Positions 46,713 through 56,393 of a stretch of 64,000 bases of DNA are shown here, piece by piece. Where the stretch lies: positions 186,001-250,000 of the forward strand of contig JAHBSZ010000003.1 in assembly GCA_019638845.1 (NCBI GenBank), read 5' to 3'. The notes under the pieces are model-generated. The model saw only the letters and a list, made by a program, of their open reading frames with translations, was not told where the DNA came from and did not search any database. This stretch comes from Salinibacterium sp. (lineage in GTDB: Bacteria > Actinomycetota > Actinomycetes > Actinomycetales > Microbacteriaceae). The position numbers and the translations under genes were made by a program. The first letter of the stretch is position 1, and the number at the start of each line of letters is the position of its first letter.

Positions 46713-49138
46713 GCGACGCTCGAATAGGCGACGATGCCGCGTCGGATGGCATCGAGTGCGGTGCGCGCGGTTCGCCCGACTTCGCCGTCAGCCACGACGG
46801 AGAGCTGGTCGAGGAGGTCGATGGTCTGCTTGGTCCAGCGCACGAAGTCACCGGCGGCCATGTCAGCCTCTTTCAGCACCGCATCGAGGCTCGTGCCGCT
46901 GGCCCAGCGATACATGGCGAGGGCGAGACCCGTGGAGAGGGGCTGACTGCCGGGGAGTCGGTGCTCCCGCTCGATGTCGTCAAGCTCGCTCCACAGAGTG
47001 CCGGTCGCATCGAGGGCTTCGCGGAAGCGCCCACGCGGCAGATACCGGTCGCCGAGCTGGCCTTCTTCTCTCCGCGGTTCGTAAATGAGGGTCGTCGCCA
47101 TTGCCGCGAGGGAGGCCGGGTCGAGTTCGTCCCAGAACCCGCGGCGCAACGATTCGGCCACGAGGAGGTCACGCTCCCCGTAGATGCGGCGGAGCATCCG
47201 GCCGTTCGCGTTGAGGGTCAACTCGCCGCGTTCGCCGGGGAGCAGGTAGCCGAGTTGGAGCAGCACATCCGTGACCCGGTCGAAAATCTTCGCGACAGCG
47301 CCAGTGCGGGTACGGATCTGGGCGGTGAGCTGATCGACATCACGCTTGAGTCGCCAGTAGCGTTCGGCCCAGCGGGAGTGCGACTCGCGTTCCGGGCAGG
47401 CGTGGCAAGCGTGCTGTTTGAGGCGGCGGCGTAAGTCGACGAGGTGACGCTGGCGCTTGTCTCGGTCGGCGCGAGTCGCCGTGGTGGAGATCCCCTTGCG
47501 CTCTAGGTCGGTGAGTTCCCGTCGGATCTTCGAGTACTCGGCGAAATCACCGAGATGACAGGTCATCGACTTCTCGTATCCGTCGAGGGAATGCTGCTGC
47601 GATCGCACCTTGTGCGCAAGGTCAACGACCGCACGGTCGGCTTGGAACTGCGCGAAACTCGACTCGAGAATCTCCCGCGTTCGCTCTCTACCGAACTGTT
47701 CGATGAGATTGACCGCCATGTTGTAAGTGGGCTTGAAGCTCGAGTTGAGCGGGTAAGTGCGTCGGCTGGCAAGTGATGCGACCGCCTGCGGATCGAGACC
47801 ATCGATCCACTGGATCACCGAGTGGCCTTCGACGTCGATGCCGCGACGACCGGCACGTCCGGTGAGTTGCGTGTACTCCCCCGGCGTGATGGGAACGCGG
47901 GCCTCGCCATTGAACTTCTCGAGTTTCTCAAGCACGACAGTTCGCGCGGGCATGTTTATACCCAGGGCAAGCGTCTCGGTGGCAAATACCACCTTGACCA
48001 GCTTCTTTTGGAAGAGCTCTTCGACCACCTCTTTGAAGGCAGGCAGCATTCCCGCGTGGTGGGCCGCGATTCCTCTCTCGAGGCCAGTGAGCCAGTCCCA
48101 GTAACCCAGCACGGCGAGATCCTCGTCGAGAAGGGTGCGGCAGCGTTCCTCAACAATGGCCCGGATCTCGTCGCGTTCCGTCGGGGTGGTGAGCCGGATG
48201 CCCGACCGCAGCACTTTGGTGACTGCTTGGTCACACCCCACCCGACTGAAGATGAAGAAGATCGCCGGCAGCAGGTTCTTGCTATCCAGAAGTTTGACGA
48301 CGTCTGGACGCTCAATGCGCTGCTCCTGGGGCCGACCGCCGCGCGAGTGATACCTGCCGACATCCTTCATCTGGCGTGTCCCGAGCGTACGGCCTCCGTA
48401 GCGGGCCATCTGCACGAGCTCGGGGTTCACGCGATGGGTGGCAGCCAACCCCGACGAGTCGAAGAGATCGATGAGCTTGCCGCGCATGAGGATGTGTTGG
48501 TCGAGGGGAACCGGTCGCTCCTCCGAGACAATGACCTCGGTGTCGCCGCGCACCGCCTGAAGCCAATCGCCGAACTCTTCGGCGTTGGAGACCGTGGCGC
48601 TCAGGGAGACCATCGTCACGTGCGAAGGCAGGTGGATGATGACCTCCTCCCACACTGCACCGCGGAATCGGTCGGCGAGAAAGTGCACCTCGTCCATCAC
48701 CACGACCGCCAAGTCGCGCAGCAGATCAGAGTTGGCGTACAGCATGTTGCGCAGCACTTCGGTGGTCATCACGACAATGCGCGCGTGTGAGTTGATGTTC
48801 GTGTCACCCGTGAGCAGCCCAACCTGACTCTCGCCGTACTCGGCCTGAAGCTCTTGGAACTTCTGGTTGCTCAGCGCCTTCATCGGAGCGGTGTAGAACA
48901 CCTTGTCCGAGGTCTGCTGCATTGCGCGGAAGATCGCAAACTCGGCGATGATCGTCTTGCCTGCACCAGTGGGAGCCGCCACGAGAACGCTCTTGCCATC
49001 CTCGACCACCTCGCACGCCGCGAGCTGGTACTCGTCAAGGTCGAATTTCTGGGCAATGCGGAAGGCTTCGAGCAGCGGATGCCCCTTCCGCCTCTTCGCG
49101 GCTGCGAATCGTTCGGCTGGGCTCAGTTGGTCGGTCAC
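46709..49138 (-). CDS. helY: DEAD/DEAH-box RNA helicase, HelY/Mtr4-like
   Basis: An 809-residue Ski2/Mtr4-type helicase. Walker A is AAPTGAGKT, the DEVH box lies in VVMDEVHFLADRFRG, and motif VI is QLTGRAGRRGIDVEGH. The C-terminal part includes a coiled-coil arch-like region with CHACPERESH and the DSHCT domain near the end. It is predicted to act in RNA processing or decay. The GTG start overlaps the tatC stop. This gene order (tatA-tatC-helY) is the same as in mycobacteria. Confidence 0.94.
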   Translation of the reverse strand: MTDQLSPAERFAAAKRRKGHPLLEAFRIAQKFDLDEYQLAACEVVEDGKSVLVAAPTGAGKTIIAEFAIFRAMQQTSDKVFYTAPMKALSNQKFQELQAEYGESQVGLLTGDTNINSHARIVVMTTEVLRNMLYANSDLLRDLAVVVMDEVHFLADRFRGAVWEEVIIHLPSHVTMVSLSATVSNAEEFGDWLQAVRGDTEVIVSEERPVPLDQHILMRGKLIDLFDSSGLAATHRVNPELVQMARYGGRTLGTRQMKDVGRYHSRGGRPQEQRIERPDVVKLLDSKNLLPAIFFIFSRVGCDQAVTKVLRSGIRLTTPTERDEIRAIVEERCRTLLDEDLAVLGYWDWLTGLERGIAAHHAGMLPAFKEVVEELFQKKLVKVVFATETLALGINMPARTVVLEKLEKFNGEARVPITPGEYTQLTGRAGRRGIDVEGHSVIQWIDGLDPQAVASLASRRTYPLNSSFKPTYNMAVNLIEQFGRERTREILESSFAQFQADRAVVDLAHKVRSQQHSLDGYEKSMTCHLGDFAEYSKIRRELTDLERKGISTTATRADRDKRQRHLVDLRRRLKQHACHACPERESHSRWAERYWRLKRDVDQLTAQIRTRTGAVAKIFDRVTDVLLQLGYLLPGERGELTLNANGRMLRRIYGERDLLVAESLRRGFWDELDPASLAAMATTLIYEPRREEGQLGDRYLPRGRFREALDATGTLWSELDDIEREHRLPGSQPLSTGLALAMYRWASGTSLDAVLKEADMAAGDFVRWTKQTIDLLDQLSVVADGEVGRTARTALDAIRRGIVAYSSVA

Positions 49139-49995
49139 AGTTCAGCCACGGGAAGATTCCCGGCGGCGGCGTCGACTTTGGCGAGACGTCGGGCGACCCC
49201 TCGGTCGTGAATCGTAGCGACGAGAACCGCCGCAAAATAGAGCGCCACCATGGGGATCGCGAGAAGGAACATCGATGCGACGTCGACTGCGGGAGTCGCG
49301 ATCGCGCAGAACAGTGTGATGACGAGAATTGCCACCCGCCAGCCCTTGAGAATCGCCTTCGCAGAGAGAATCCCGACGAAATTCAGCAAGACGAGGAAGA
49401 CCGGAAGGACAAACCCGACCCCGACCGCCAACACGAGCTTGATGATGAAGTCGTAGTAGTACTTCGCGTCGAGCAGGATCGAATCCTCCCCCGGCGTGAA
49501 GGAGGCCAGCAACTCGACCATGTGCGGGAACAGCAGCCACCCGACGAGGCCACCCGCGAGAAACAAGGGCACCGCAGAGAAGAAGAATCCGAAAGTGTAC
49601 TTCTTCTCACGGCCGGTGAGGCCGGGTACGAGGAAGGCGAACACCTGATAAAGCCACACAGGCGACGCGATGAGGATGGCGGCGGTGAGACCGATCTGCA
49701 AAGTCAGGTCGAACGCGCTCGACACGGTCGTATAGCTAATCGTCGCGTTGTGATTCTCGGCAAGTTGGGTGATCGGTATGCGCATGCCGTCGCGCACGAA
49801 GTCTGTGACGCTCGTGAAATCTATTCGCCAGCCGATCAGGCTCGCGAAGAATCCCCAGTTCACGAACGAGATGACCGAGGCAACTACGATGGCGATCGCA
49901 GAAATGAACAGCCGCTTGCGCAGTTCGCGAAGGTGGTCGCCCAGCGACATGCGCTGGTCGCTTTTCGTGCGCCACCGGCCGCTACGGGTGGCCAT
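49135..49995 (-). CDS. tatC: Twin-arginine translocase subunit TatC
   Basis: A 286-residue receptor subunit of the Tat export system with six membrane helices. The N-terminal MSLGDHLRELRKRLFIS is the signal-peptide-recognition motif, and FAFLVPGLTGREKKY and the later helices match the family. The start used is ATG 49995; the ATG at SLGDHL, 15 residues in, is an alternative. The Rieske protein, a Tat substrate in many bacteria, is encoded in the same window. Confidence 0.96.
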   Translation of the reverse strand: MATRSGRWRTKSDQRMSLGDHLRELRKRLFISAIAIVVASVISFVNWGFFASLIGWRIDFTSVTDFVRDGMRIPITQLAENHNATISYTTVSSAFDLTLQIGLTAAILIASPVWLYQVFAFLVPGLTGREKKYTFGFFFSAVPLFLAGGLVGWLLFPHMVELLASFTPGEDSILLDAKYYYDFIIKLVLAVGVGFVLPVFLVLLNFVGILSAKAILKGWRVAILVITLFCAIATPAVDVASMFLLAIPMVALYFAAVLVATIHDRGVARRLAKVDAAAGNLPVAEL

Positions 49996-50000
49996 CGAGA

Positions 50001-50234
50001 CTACGGTTTCGGCTTGGTAGTGGGATCGGTGTCCGTTGGCGGCGTGTCTGCCTTTGCCGGGACGTCATTGCCGTTCTCGTCTTTCATGGTCTTCATCTCG
50101 CCGCGGAAAATGCGCATCGACTGCCCGAGGCTGCGTGCTAGGCCGGGAAGCTTCGGCGCGCCGAACAACAGAAGGATGATGACAAGGATGACGATGAGGT
50201 GCGGCCACCCGAATGCGTTGCCGAAAATTCCCAT
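50001..50234 (-). CDS. tatA: Twin-arginine translocase subunit TatA
   Basis: A 77-residue pore-forming subunit. The N-terminal membrane helix (LIVILVIILLLFGAPKLPGL) includes the FGxxKLP hinge, followed by an amphipathic helix (ARSLGQSMRIFRGEMKTMKD) and a Pro/Thr/Lys-rich tail. tatC begins 5 bases downstream. No separate tatB gene is nearby. Confidence 0.95.
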   Translation of the reverse strand: MGIFGNAFGWPHLIVILVIILLLFGAPKLPGLARSLGQSMRIFRGEMKTMKDENGNDVPAKADTPPTDTDPTTKPKP

Positions 50235-50290
50235 CGCGTGTGTGCTCCCTGCTCTGTCGGACTCGTGATCCCATAGTAACGGGTGCTGGA

Positions 50291-50635
50291 CTAGTACCAG
50301 TCTGTTGGCCAGCTTCGGGTCGAGGCGTCGACCGATGTGATGCGACGCGCGCGCGCAATTCGCACCCGGTGGCGTTCGCTGCGACGACGGGCGCGGTGAG
50401 CCTTCCGCGCGGACTCGCGCGCTCGAATGTCACGCACGTCCGCGAGAACAGCAATGGTCTGGGCGGGTAGCGGCATGTCCTCGATATCGAGAAACTCGGC
50501 TCGTTCGGCGAGGGTGCCGACGTCGTCGAGCAGCGTCATCGCCTTGCGGAACAGCCGCCACAACAGCAGCGTAACGGTGGCGAGCAGCAGGACCGCGAGA
50601 CCGGTCCAGATCAGCACCCAGGCCCACCACGTCAT
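50291..50635 (-). CDS. Small membrane protein of unknown function
   Basis: A 114-residue protein with one N-terminal membrane helix (TWWAWVLIWTGLAVLLLATV) and a highly basic cytoplasmic tail (ARESARKAHRARRRSERHRV). ATG at 50635 overlaps the pafC stop (ATGA). It sits between pafC and tatA, a position often taken by small membrane proteins in related genomes. No function is assigned. Confidence 0.75.
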   Translation of the reverse strand: MTWWAWVLIWTGLAVLLLATVTLLLWRLFRKAMTLLDDVGTLAERAEFLDIEDMPLPAQTIAVLADVRDIRARESARKAHRARRRSERHRVRIARARRITSVDASTRSWPTDWY

Positions 50636-51609
50636 GCGTGATACCGCGCGGCCCCGGCCGCTGCCCATTCAGCCACAATCGCACGGGCTTCGGCCGGCTC
50701 GACAACCGTTGCCACACCGGGCATTCCCGCGATGAGCCGCTTGAGGCCGTGATAGTGCGAGACCCGTACGGTTGTCCGCAAGCGGCCATCCTTTTCGATG
50801 CCCTCCGCGTTGTCGGGGATGTAGTCGGCCAACAGAGGCGCGGCACTTGCAGCGATGTCGATCGTCACGATGAGATCGTCTGCCGAGCCCTCGAAGAGCT
50901 TGTCGGGAAGCGCGACGTCACTCGCGTCGTGCGTGATGGACTCAGTGGTGATCTCGGGGTTCGAGATGCGATCGAGGCGGAAGGTGCGCACCGCCTCGCG
51001 CACATGGTCCCAGCCCCGCAAATACCAGTCGGCATCGACGGACTCTACGCGCAGAGGATCGACTCGACGTCGCTCGGCCTGCCCTTGCGAGTTCAGGTAG
51101 TCGAAGGAAAGCTGAAGACCCTTGGTCACCGATTCTCGTGCGAGCGCGAGTGTCTCGTCGGCAGCGGAGGCTTCGACGGCAACCTGGCTCGGCTCGGCCG
51201 ATGCGCCCCGGGAGAGTTTGGCGGTGAGGGTCGCTATCGCGTCGCGATCGGCGTGCTCGGGAAGTGCGGAGAGGTACTGAAGCCCCGCGATGAGCGCGGC
51301 GGCTTCCCGCGCAGAAAACCGCGGCGAGTCGTCGATGGCGACGAGGTTCGTGAGCACGATTTCATCGTTGTCTTCGAAGTCGTCCCAGGCGATGTCGAAA
51401 AGGTCTCCATGCTGATAGGTGGCAGTCTCCCCAGGGATACCGGATACCCCAATGAGGCGAACTGCTTCCCGGATCTGTTCCTCGGGCACACCGAAATGCT
51501 GTGCGGCAGTTGAGACACTCACTCGGTCATGGTCCATGAGGTAGGGCACGAGCGACAGCAGGAAGGCGAGCTTGTCCTGTGCCTGACGTGGCTTGGCGCG
51601 CTCAGCCAT
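50632..51609 (-). CDS. pafC: WYL-domain regulator PafC
   Basis: A 325-residue regulator. The N-terminal winged helix (about 10-70, DKLAFLLSLVPYLMDHDRVS) and the WYL domain (about 140-320; LSFDYLNSQGQAERRRVDPL, DADWYLRGWDHVREAVRTFR) are clear. With PafB it forms the activator of the LexA-independent DNA-damage response in mycobacteria and relatives. The ATG at 51609 lies within the pafB 3' end (8-base overlap). Confidence 0.93.
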   Translation of the reverse strand: MAERAKPRQAQDKLAFLLSLVPYLMDHDRVSVSTAAQHFGVPEEQIREAVRLIGVSGIPGETATYQHGDLFDIAWDDFEDNDEIVLTNLVAIDDSPRFSAREAAALIAGLQYLSALPEHADRDAIATLTAKLSRGASAEPSQVAVEASAADETLALARESVTKGLQLSFDYLNSQGQAERRRVDPLRVESVDADWYLRGWDHVREAVRTFRLDRISNPEITTESITHDASDVALPDKLFEGSADDLIVTIDIAASAAPLLADYIPDNAEGIEKDGRLRTTVRVSHYHGLKRLIAGMPGVATVVEPAEARAIVAEWAAAGAARYHA

Positions 51610-52597
51610 GGTCTGCCGCCGTCCGCTCGAGTCGAGTGCGCACCGCGTCGCGCAATTCTGGTGGGGAGACCACCACGGCTTCCGGTCCAAAGCTCGCGAG
51701 CTCGTCGGCGAAGATGTTCGTGTCGGAGTAGTGCAGTTCTAGGGAGCCGGGTGCTGCAACACTCGAGCCTCTGCGTCGACGCAAGCGGGTCGCGGCATCC
51801 GTGCCGGGCTGAACGTCGACGATGGCGGTGTGGCTGTTCCAGACGTCCTCAAGTTCGAGCAGGGCCTTGTCTTTCGTGTCGGCGGGCGGTGCGGGGAACG
51901 TCTTTGCCAGGGTGGCGACTTGACTCACGATGCGCCGCAACAGGAAGGTCTTGTTGGTGCCGCTGTCGACATCCTCCGCGTAAAGATGCCAGCGACCTTG
52001 ATGCTGCACGAGCGCGAGCGGGGCGACAGTGCGCACCGTCGCTTCGGCGTCGCCGGGCTTGAGATAGGCGAACCGCACAACTTGCCGCTTCTCCAGCGCA
52101 GCGCTCAATGGCTCGAACGCAGCGTCGCGCACACGTACGCGAGGGGCGTAACTGAGGACGGGTTCGGTAGTCGCGACGCCGAGTGAGCGCAGCTTGATGA
52201 TGGCACGCCGAGACTCCCCCGAGATCGACCCTTCGCGCCACACCATAGCCGCGAGATTCAGCAGGGTTGTCTCTTCCGGCGAGAACGTGATGTCGGAGGG
52301 CAGTTCGTAGGCACCGCGCGGGATGCGATACCGCAGGTTCTGGTTGTTTCCGGCCTGACCTGGGCTGTCTATGGTTTCGAGCGGCACCCCAAGCTCGCGG
52401 ATGTCGTCTTTGTCCCGCTCAAACTGACGCTCGAGGTTCGAGTTATCGCCCGAGTGCGAGAATTTTTGGCTATAGCCCTGAACAGTAGAGAGAATCTCGC
52501 TCTTGGTGAGACCCGAGTCGGTTGCCAGAAGGGCAAGAACGAGGCTGAAGAGTCGTTCCTCGACGGGAACCCTGATCGACGAACCTTCTGCTGGCAC
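51602..52597 (-). CDS. pafB: WYL-domain regulator PafB
   Basis: A 331-residue partner of PafC with the same layout: HTH at about 10-70 (VEERLFSLVLALLATDSGLT, FERDKDDIRELGVPLETIDS) and a WYL domain (VVRFAYLKPGDAEATVRTVA, RWHLYAEDVDSGTNKTFLLR). It begins with GTG. In mycobacteria the proteasome genes lie upstream of pafB; here there is an FKBP lipoprotein gene instead. Confidence 0.93.
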   Translation of the reverse strand: MPAEGSSIRVPVEERLFSLVLALLATDSGLTKSEILSTVQGYSQKFSHSGDNSNLERQFERDKDDIRELGVPLETIDSPGQAGNNQNLRYRIPRGAYELPSDITFSPEETTLLNLAAMVWREGSISGESRRAIIKLRSLGVATTEPVLSYAPRVRVRDAAFEPLSAALEKRQVVRFAYLKPGDAEATVRTVAPLALVQHQGRWHLYAEDVDSGTNKTFLLRRIVSQVATLAKTFPAPPADTKDKALLELEDVWNSHTAIVDVQPGTDAATRLRRRRGSSVAAPGSLELHYSDTNIFADELASFGPEAVVVSPPELRDAVRTRLERTAADHG

Positions 52598-52656
52598 GAG
52601 TGAAATCCTAATCTTTCGAGGTCAGGACACCCGGCCAGTGTCGGTAATTCGGGCGA

Positions 52657-53604
52657 CTATCCGATACCCAGAATGTCGAAGACGAACACCAGAGTATCGC
52701 CATCAGCGACACCCGTGGGTGCTTGACCGGCAGGGTAAGAGTCTGCGCCCGAGACCACGACGAGCAATTGCGAGCCGACCTTCTGCCCGATTACTGCCTT
52801 CGCGAGACCCGCGGGCAGGCCGGTTCCGTCCGGGGCGATCTCCTGTGCGGTGAGCGACGAGGGGGCGTTGCTGTCCCACGTCGACAGGAACGTCTTCTTG
52901 GCACCCCAGACGACCCCGGTCATGTTGGCGATGACCCGGTCACCCTCCTTCACGACCGTTCCGTTGCCCTGCTTGAGAGCCACTGCCCCGAGCCCGCCCG
53001 GGATCGGGCCAGCTGGGAAGGTGATGCCTGGGCGACCGTTGGGAGCTAGTACAACCGCCGGATAGCCCGCCTGCGGGATCTGATCCGCACCGTTTGCCTT
53101 GCCAAGGAATGCTGACGTGATGTCTGACACGACGACGAGGGACGACTTCGGATCGAGCCCGATTGCGTCGCTGCCGAAGAGTTGCTCCGCCGTACCCGTC
53201 GAGATCACGCGTGATCCTTCAGTTGCGCACGACATTGCGGCGGTGAAGGGGAATGCGCCGTCGGTAACGAAAAGTCGAACGCCGAGGCCGGTAAGGGGGC
53301 CGCCGCTCTTGGTCTGAATGGCAGCCCCGGTAGCGGCGTCGTAGATGCTGAGCGTGAGCTGTACTCCCTCATCGGGAGTCACCTGCCTACCATCGCCCTT
53401 GACCAGGATGGAGAGCTCGGCGTTCTTGGCCACCAGTGGTGTCGGGAACGTGGCCTGCGGGTCGGCGCCGAGTGCTCCCGCCGCAGTGACGAGAGTCGCG
53501 TTGCCGGTTGACGTGCACGACGCGTACGGCGTGGGGGTAGAGGAACAGGCCGCGAGGGATGCCAGAAGGCCAGCGGCCAGGGCGACGCCGACGAGCTTGC
53601 GCAC
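52657..53604 (-). CDS. FKBP-type peptidyl-prolyl isomerase lipoprotein
   Basis: A 315-residue secreted lipoprotein. The signal peptide ends in a SLAAC lipobox (about residue 20). A first, divergent domain and a C-terminal FKBP domain follow (GDRVIANMTGVVWGAKKTFL, GLPAGLAKAVIGQKVGSQLL, DGDTLVFVFDIL). It probably helps fold exported proteins. GTG at 53604 was chosen because it directly starts a signal peptide (VRKLVGVALAAG); upstream codons would bury it. Confidence 0.88.
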   Translation of the reverse strand: MRKLVGVALAAGLLASLAACSSTPTPYASCTSTGNATLVTAAGALGADPQATFPTPLVAKNAELSILVKGDGRQVTPDEGVQLTLSIYDAATGAAIQTKSGGPLTGLGVRLFVTDGAFPFTAAMSCATEGSRVISTGTAEQLFGSDAIGLDPKSSLVVVSDITSAFLGKANGADQIPQAGYPAVVLAPNGRPGITFPAGPIPGGLGAVALKQGNGTVVKEGDRVIANMTGVVWGAKKTFLSTWDSNAPSSLTAQEIAPDGTGLPAGLAKAVIGQKVGSQLLVVVSGADSYPAGQAPTGVADGDTLVFVFDILGIG

Positions 53605-53656
53605 AGGGACTCTTTTCGTGGAAGGGGACAGCGTCAAAAGAACACCGGAAAGTACT

Positions 53657-54655
53657 CTACCTGTCACTCGGGTCGACATCTGGAGCGGCGGCGGCCGCCG
53701 CGGCCTGAGCCTCCCGGGCGGTCTTGCGCAGTCGCTTGTCGCTCACTGTGCGCTCCCCCACAGATCCGGGGGTCCACGCCTCGACGTCCTCGTCGCTGTA
53801 GTCAGATTTCGACGCTCGGCGCTTCAACGCAGGCAAAATTGCGCCTGGAGCCAGTCTTCTCGCTGTCATCAAGAAACCGGTGTGGCCGATCATCCGGTGG
53901 TCAGGCCGCACGGCGAGGCCCTCAACGTGCCAAGTGCGCACGAGCGTCTCACTGGGACTCGGATCGGTGAACTGCCCGGATGCCCGGATCGCCTCGGCGA
54001 CTCGCGAAAGCTGTGTGACGGTTGCGATGTAGCAGACGAGCACACCGCCCGGGGTGAGCGCCTCGGCGCATTCGTCGATGCACTCCCAGGGGGCGAGCAT
54101 GTCGAGAACGATGCGATCGACGGACCCGGCCTGCACTGTCGCGGGCAAAGCCTCCTGGAGGTCCCCCACGGTGACGGTCCAGTTGTCGGGCGTCGCACCG
54201 AGGAACGTGGCGACGTTGCCTTTGGCAACATCAGAGAACTCCTCGCGCCGCTCGAAGGAGTGCAACCGGCCCTCAGGGCCGATGGCACGCAACAGCCACA
54301 ACGACAGGGCTCCGGAACCAACTCCGGCCTCGACGACGGTGGCGCCGGGGAAGATATCCGCCTGACCGAGGATCTGCGCCGCATCTTTGGGATAGATGAT
54401 CGCCGCGCCGCGCGGCATCGACATGACGAAGTCGGTAAGCAGCGGCCGGAGGGCGAGGTATTCGATGCCGTTGCTCGAGGTCACTACCGAGGCATCCGGT
54501 TGCCCGATGATGAGATCGTGGCTGAGCACCCCACGATGGGTGTGGAACGAGCCGCCGACTTCGAGCGTCACCGTGTTGAGATGACCTTTGGGACCGGTGA
54601 GTTGTACACGGTCGCCGACCTTGAACTCACCGCTTTGACGGCGCAAGGCGCTCAT
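53657..54655 (-). CDS. trmI: tRNA (adenine-58-N1)-methyltransferase
   Basis: A 332-residue SAM-dependent enzyme that makes m1A58 in tRNA. The N-terminal beta domain (DRVQLTGPKGHLNTVTLEVG) precedes the Rossmann domain with the SAM motif VEAGVGSGALSLWL and IVLDMLAPWECIDE. The catalytic-domain segment YPKDAAQILGQADI is typical of TrmI. The C-terminal 60 residues are a basic, Ala-rich extension. The start ATG overlaps the HAD gene stop (ATGA). Confidence 0.94.
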   Translation of the reverse strand: MSALRRQSGEFKVGDRVQLTGPKGHLNTVTLEVGGSFHTHRGVLSHDLIIGQPDASVVTSSNGIEYLALRPLLTDFVMSMPRGAAIIYPKDAAQILGQADIFPGATVVEAGVGSGALSLWLLRAIGPEGRLHSFERREEFSDVAKGNVATFLGATPDNWTVTVGDLQEALPATVQAGSVDRIVLDMLAPWECIDECAEALTPGGVLVCYIATVTQLSRVAEAIRASGQFTDPSPSETLVRTWHVEGLAVRPDHRMIGHTGFLMTARRLAPGAILPALKRRASKSDYSDEDVEAWTPGSVGERTVSDKRLRKTAREAQAAAAAAAPDVDPSDR

Positions 54656-55383
54656 CGCGCGGCCACTGTCTCGAATACACCGGCGAGATCGGCGAACGTC
54701 CGGCCGGCGAGAGTCGGCCACAGCACGTGGGCGACATCGTCGGGCAGATCGACCATGAACGGGACGCCAATCACTACCGACCCGGCAGCACTTGCCGAGC
54801 GGATGCCCGGTTCAGAGTCTTCGATGGCGATGCAGTGTGCGGGGTCAACGCCCAAGAGTTGCGCTCCGCGCAGGTAGGGCTCAGGATGCGGCTTGCTCTC
54901 GGTCACATCGTCGCCGGAAACGACGGCGTCGAATCCCACGAACCCGAGGCGATCGGCAACGTGATGGGCCATGCGACCGATCGACATCGTCACCAGTGCG
55001 GTGGGGATCCGCTGCTCTCGGAGTTCGGTCAGCAGTGCGAGCGCCCCCGGTCGCCACGGAATTCCGAACTCGATGAGTTGCTCCATGACCCGGTCGGTCA
55101 ACTCATCGATGATCTCGACCTCAGGAAGGTCGACGCCCTTCGCCTGGATGATCCGCGCCGAGTTGAAGAGGCCAGATCCGACGAGTTCGAGGGCCTCCTC
55201 GTGAGTCCAACTGCCACCGTGCGCCTCAATAAGCTCGGTCTCCGCCGAAATCCAGTACGGTTCGGTGTTCACGAGAGTGCCATCCATGTCCCAGAGGACG
55301 GCGGCGGGAAGGATGGGCCCACGGCCGCCGGTTCCGGCGTGCCGCGAAGCGGCGGGGCTGCCGTGCGGTTGGGGATGGGTCAC
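54652..55383 (-). CDS. HAD-superfamily phosphatase
   Basis: A 243-residue HAD hydrolase of the beta-phosphoglucomutase/phosphatase-like group. Motif I is WDMDGTLVNTE, motif II is VTMS, motif III the Lys of ESKPHPEPY, and motif IV IEDSEPGIRSA. An alpha-helical cap lies between motifs I and II. The substrate is unknown. GTG at 55383 was chosen; the frame upstream is open but enters the PAC2 promoter region. It is translationally coupled to trmI. Confidence 0.9.
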   Translation of the reverse strand: MTHPQPHGSPAASRHAGTGGRGPILPAAVLWDMDGTLVNTEPYWISAETELIEAHGGSWTHEEALELVGSGLFNSARIIQAKGVDLPEVEIIDELTDRVMEQLIEFGIPWRPGALALLTELREQRIPTALVTMSIGRMAHHVADRLGFVGFDAVVSGDDVTESKPHPEPYLRGAQLLGVDPAHCIAIEDSEPGIRSASAAGSVVIGVPFMVDLPDDVAHVLWPTLAGRTFADLAGVFETVAAR

Positions 55384-55450
55384 AACGCACCATCGTAGTT
55401 CTATCCTTGATAACAGCCCCGTCATCGGACGGGTCAGGTAAGGGGAACCC

Positions 55451-56389
55451 GTGACGGACCAGTTCGCGAGCGGCAGACTCCTCGTGGTCGCTTTCGAAGG
55501 CTGGAACGACGCGGGCGAGGCAGCGAGCGGTGCTGTTCGCGCGCTCAAGGAGCTGCTCGACCTCTATCCCATTGCTGAAGTCGACCCAGAGGACTACTTC
55601 GACTACCAGTTCAATCGCCCTTCGGTCGCGACCGACGAGAACGGGGATCGCCAGATTGTTTGGCCCGGGGTCACGATCTACGGTCCTGTCCGCCCGAACA
55701 GCGCGCCTGTCGCGAGTCTTGCCGACGATGCCGCGCTCCGAGTGAGTGGCGACAACAGCGCAAACATCTATCTTCTCCTCGGAACCGAGCCTTCCCGCGG
55801 CTGGAAAACCTTCACGCGCGAGATCCTCGATGTGGTGGAGCTCAACGAGATCACGTCGATCGTGTTTCTCGGGGCCATGCTCGCGGATGTTCCGCACTCC
55901 CGCCCGATTTCCGTGTTCACGAGCAGCGAGAACGCCGGGGTTCGGTCCCAACTCGGTATCGAACGCAGCGGCTATGAAGGCCCCGTCGGCATCCTGTCCG
56001 TACTAGGAGACTCTGCCGAAAAGTCGGGCATAACGACGATGTCGATCTGGGCATCCGTACCGCACTACGTGCACAATGCGCCCTCACCTAAAGCGACTCT
56101 GGCGATACTCGACAAGCTGGAGGAGATCGTCGACATCGTGATCCCTCGCGGCGAGCTCATCACCGAAGCCCAAGCGTGGGAGAGCGGTATCGATGCGCTG
56201 GCGGGTGACGATGACGACATGGCGTCGTACATCGAGCAGCTCGAGCAGGCACGAGACACCGTCGACTCCCCCGAAGCGAGTGGTGAGGCCATCGCGCAGG
56301 AGTTCGAGCGCTACCTTCGACGCGGTGGGGACGGCAAGCCCGGGGACGGCACCGCAGGCGAAGAGCCGTGGCGGCCCAAAGCCGACTGA
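55451..56389 (+). CDS. PAC2-family protein
   Basis: A 312-residue PAC2 (proteasome assembly chaperone 2-like) protein. FEGWNDAGEAASGAVRALKE at the N-terminus, YFDYQFNRPSV, and the central GTEPSRGWKTF are typical of actinobacterial members. In mycobacteria it is encoded between mshC and the proteasome region. Its function in bacteria is unknown, and no proteasome genes lie in this window. It is convergent with mshC (4-base gap) and divergent from the HAD gene. Confidence 0.92.
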   Translation: MTDQFASGRLLVVAFEGWNDAGEAASGAVRALKELLDLYPIAEVDPEDYFDYQFNRPSVATDENGDRQIVWPGVTIYGPVRPNSAPVASLADDAALRVSGDNSANIYLLLGTEPSRGWKTFTREILDVVELNEITSIVFLGAMLADVPHSRPISVFTSSENAGVRSQLGIERSGYEGPVGILSVLGDSAEKSGITTMSIWASVPHYVHNAPSPKATLAILDKLEEIVDIVIPRGELITEAQAWESGIDALAGDDDDMASYIEQLEQARDTVDSPEASGEAIAQEFERYLRRGGDGKPGDGTAGEEPWRPKAD

Positions 56390-56393
56390 ACCT

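Noticed and set aside
49207..50268. Open plus-strand frame antisense to tatC and tatA
   Set aside because: Charged low-complexity translation; tatA and tatC are unambiguous.
53345..54877. Open plus-strand frame of about 510 codons antisense to the FKBP, trmI and HAD genes
   Set aside because: It spans three clear genes on the other strand and shows no recognisable motif.
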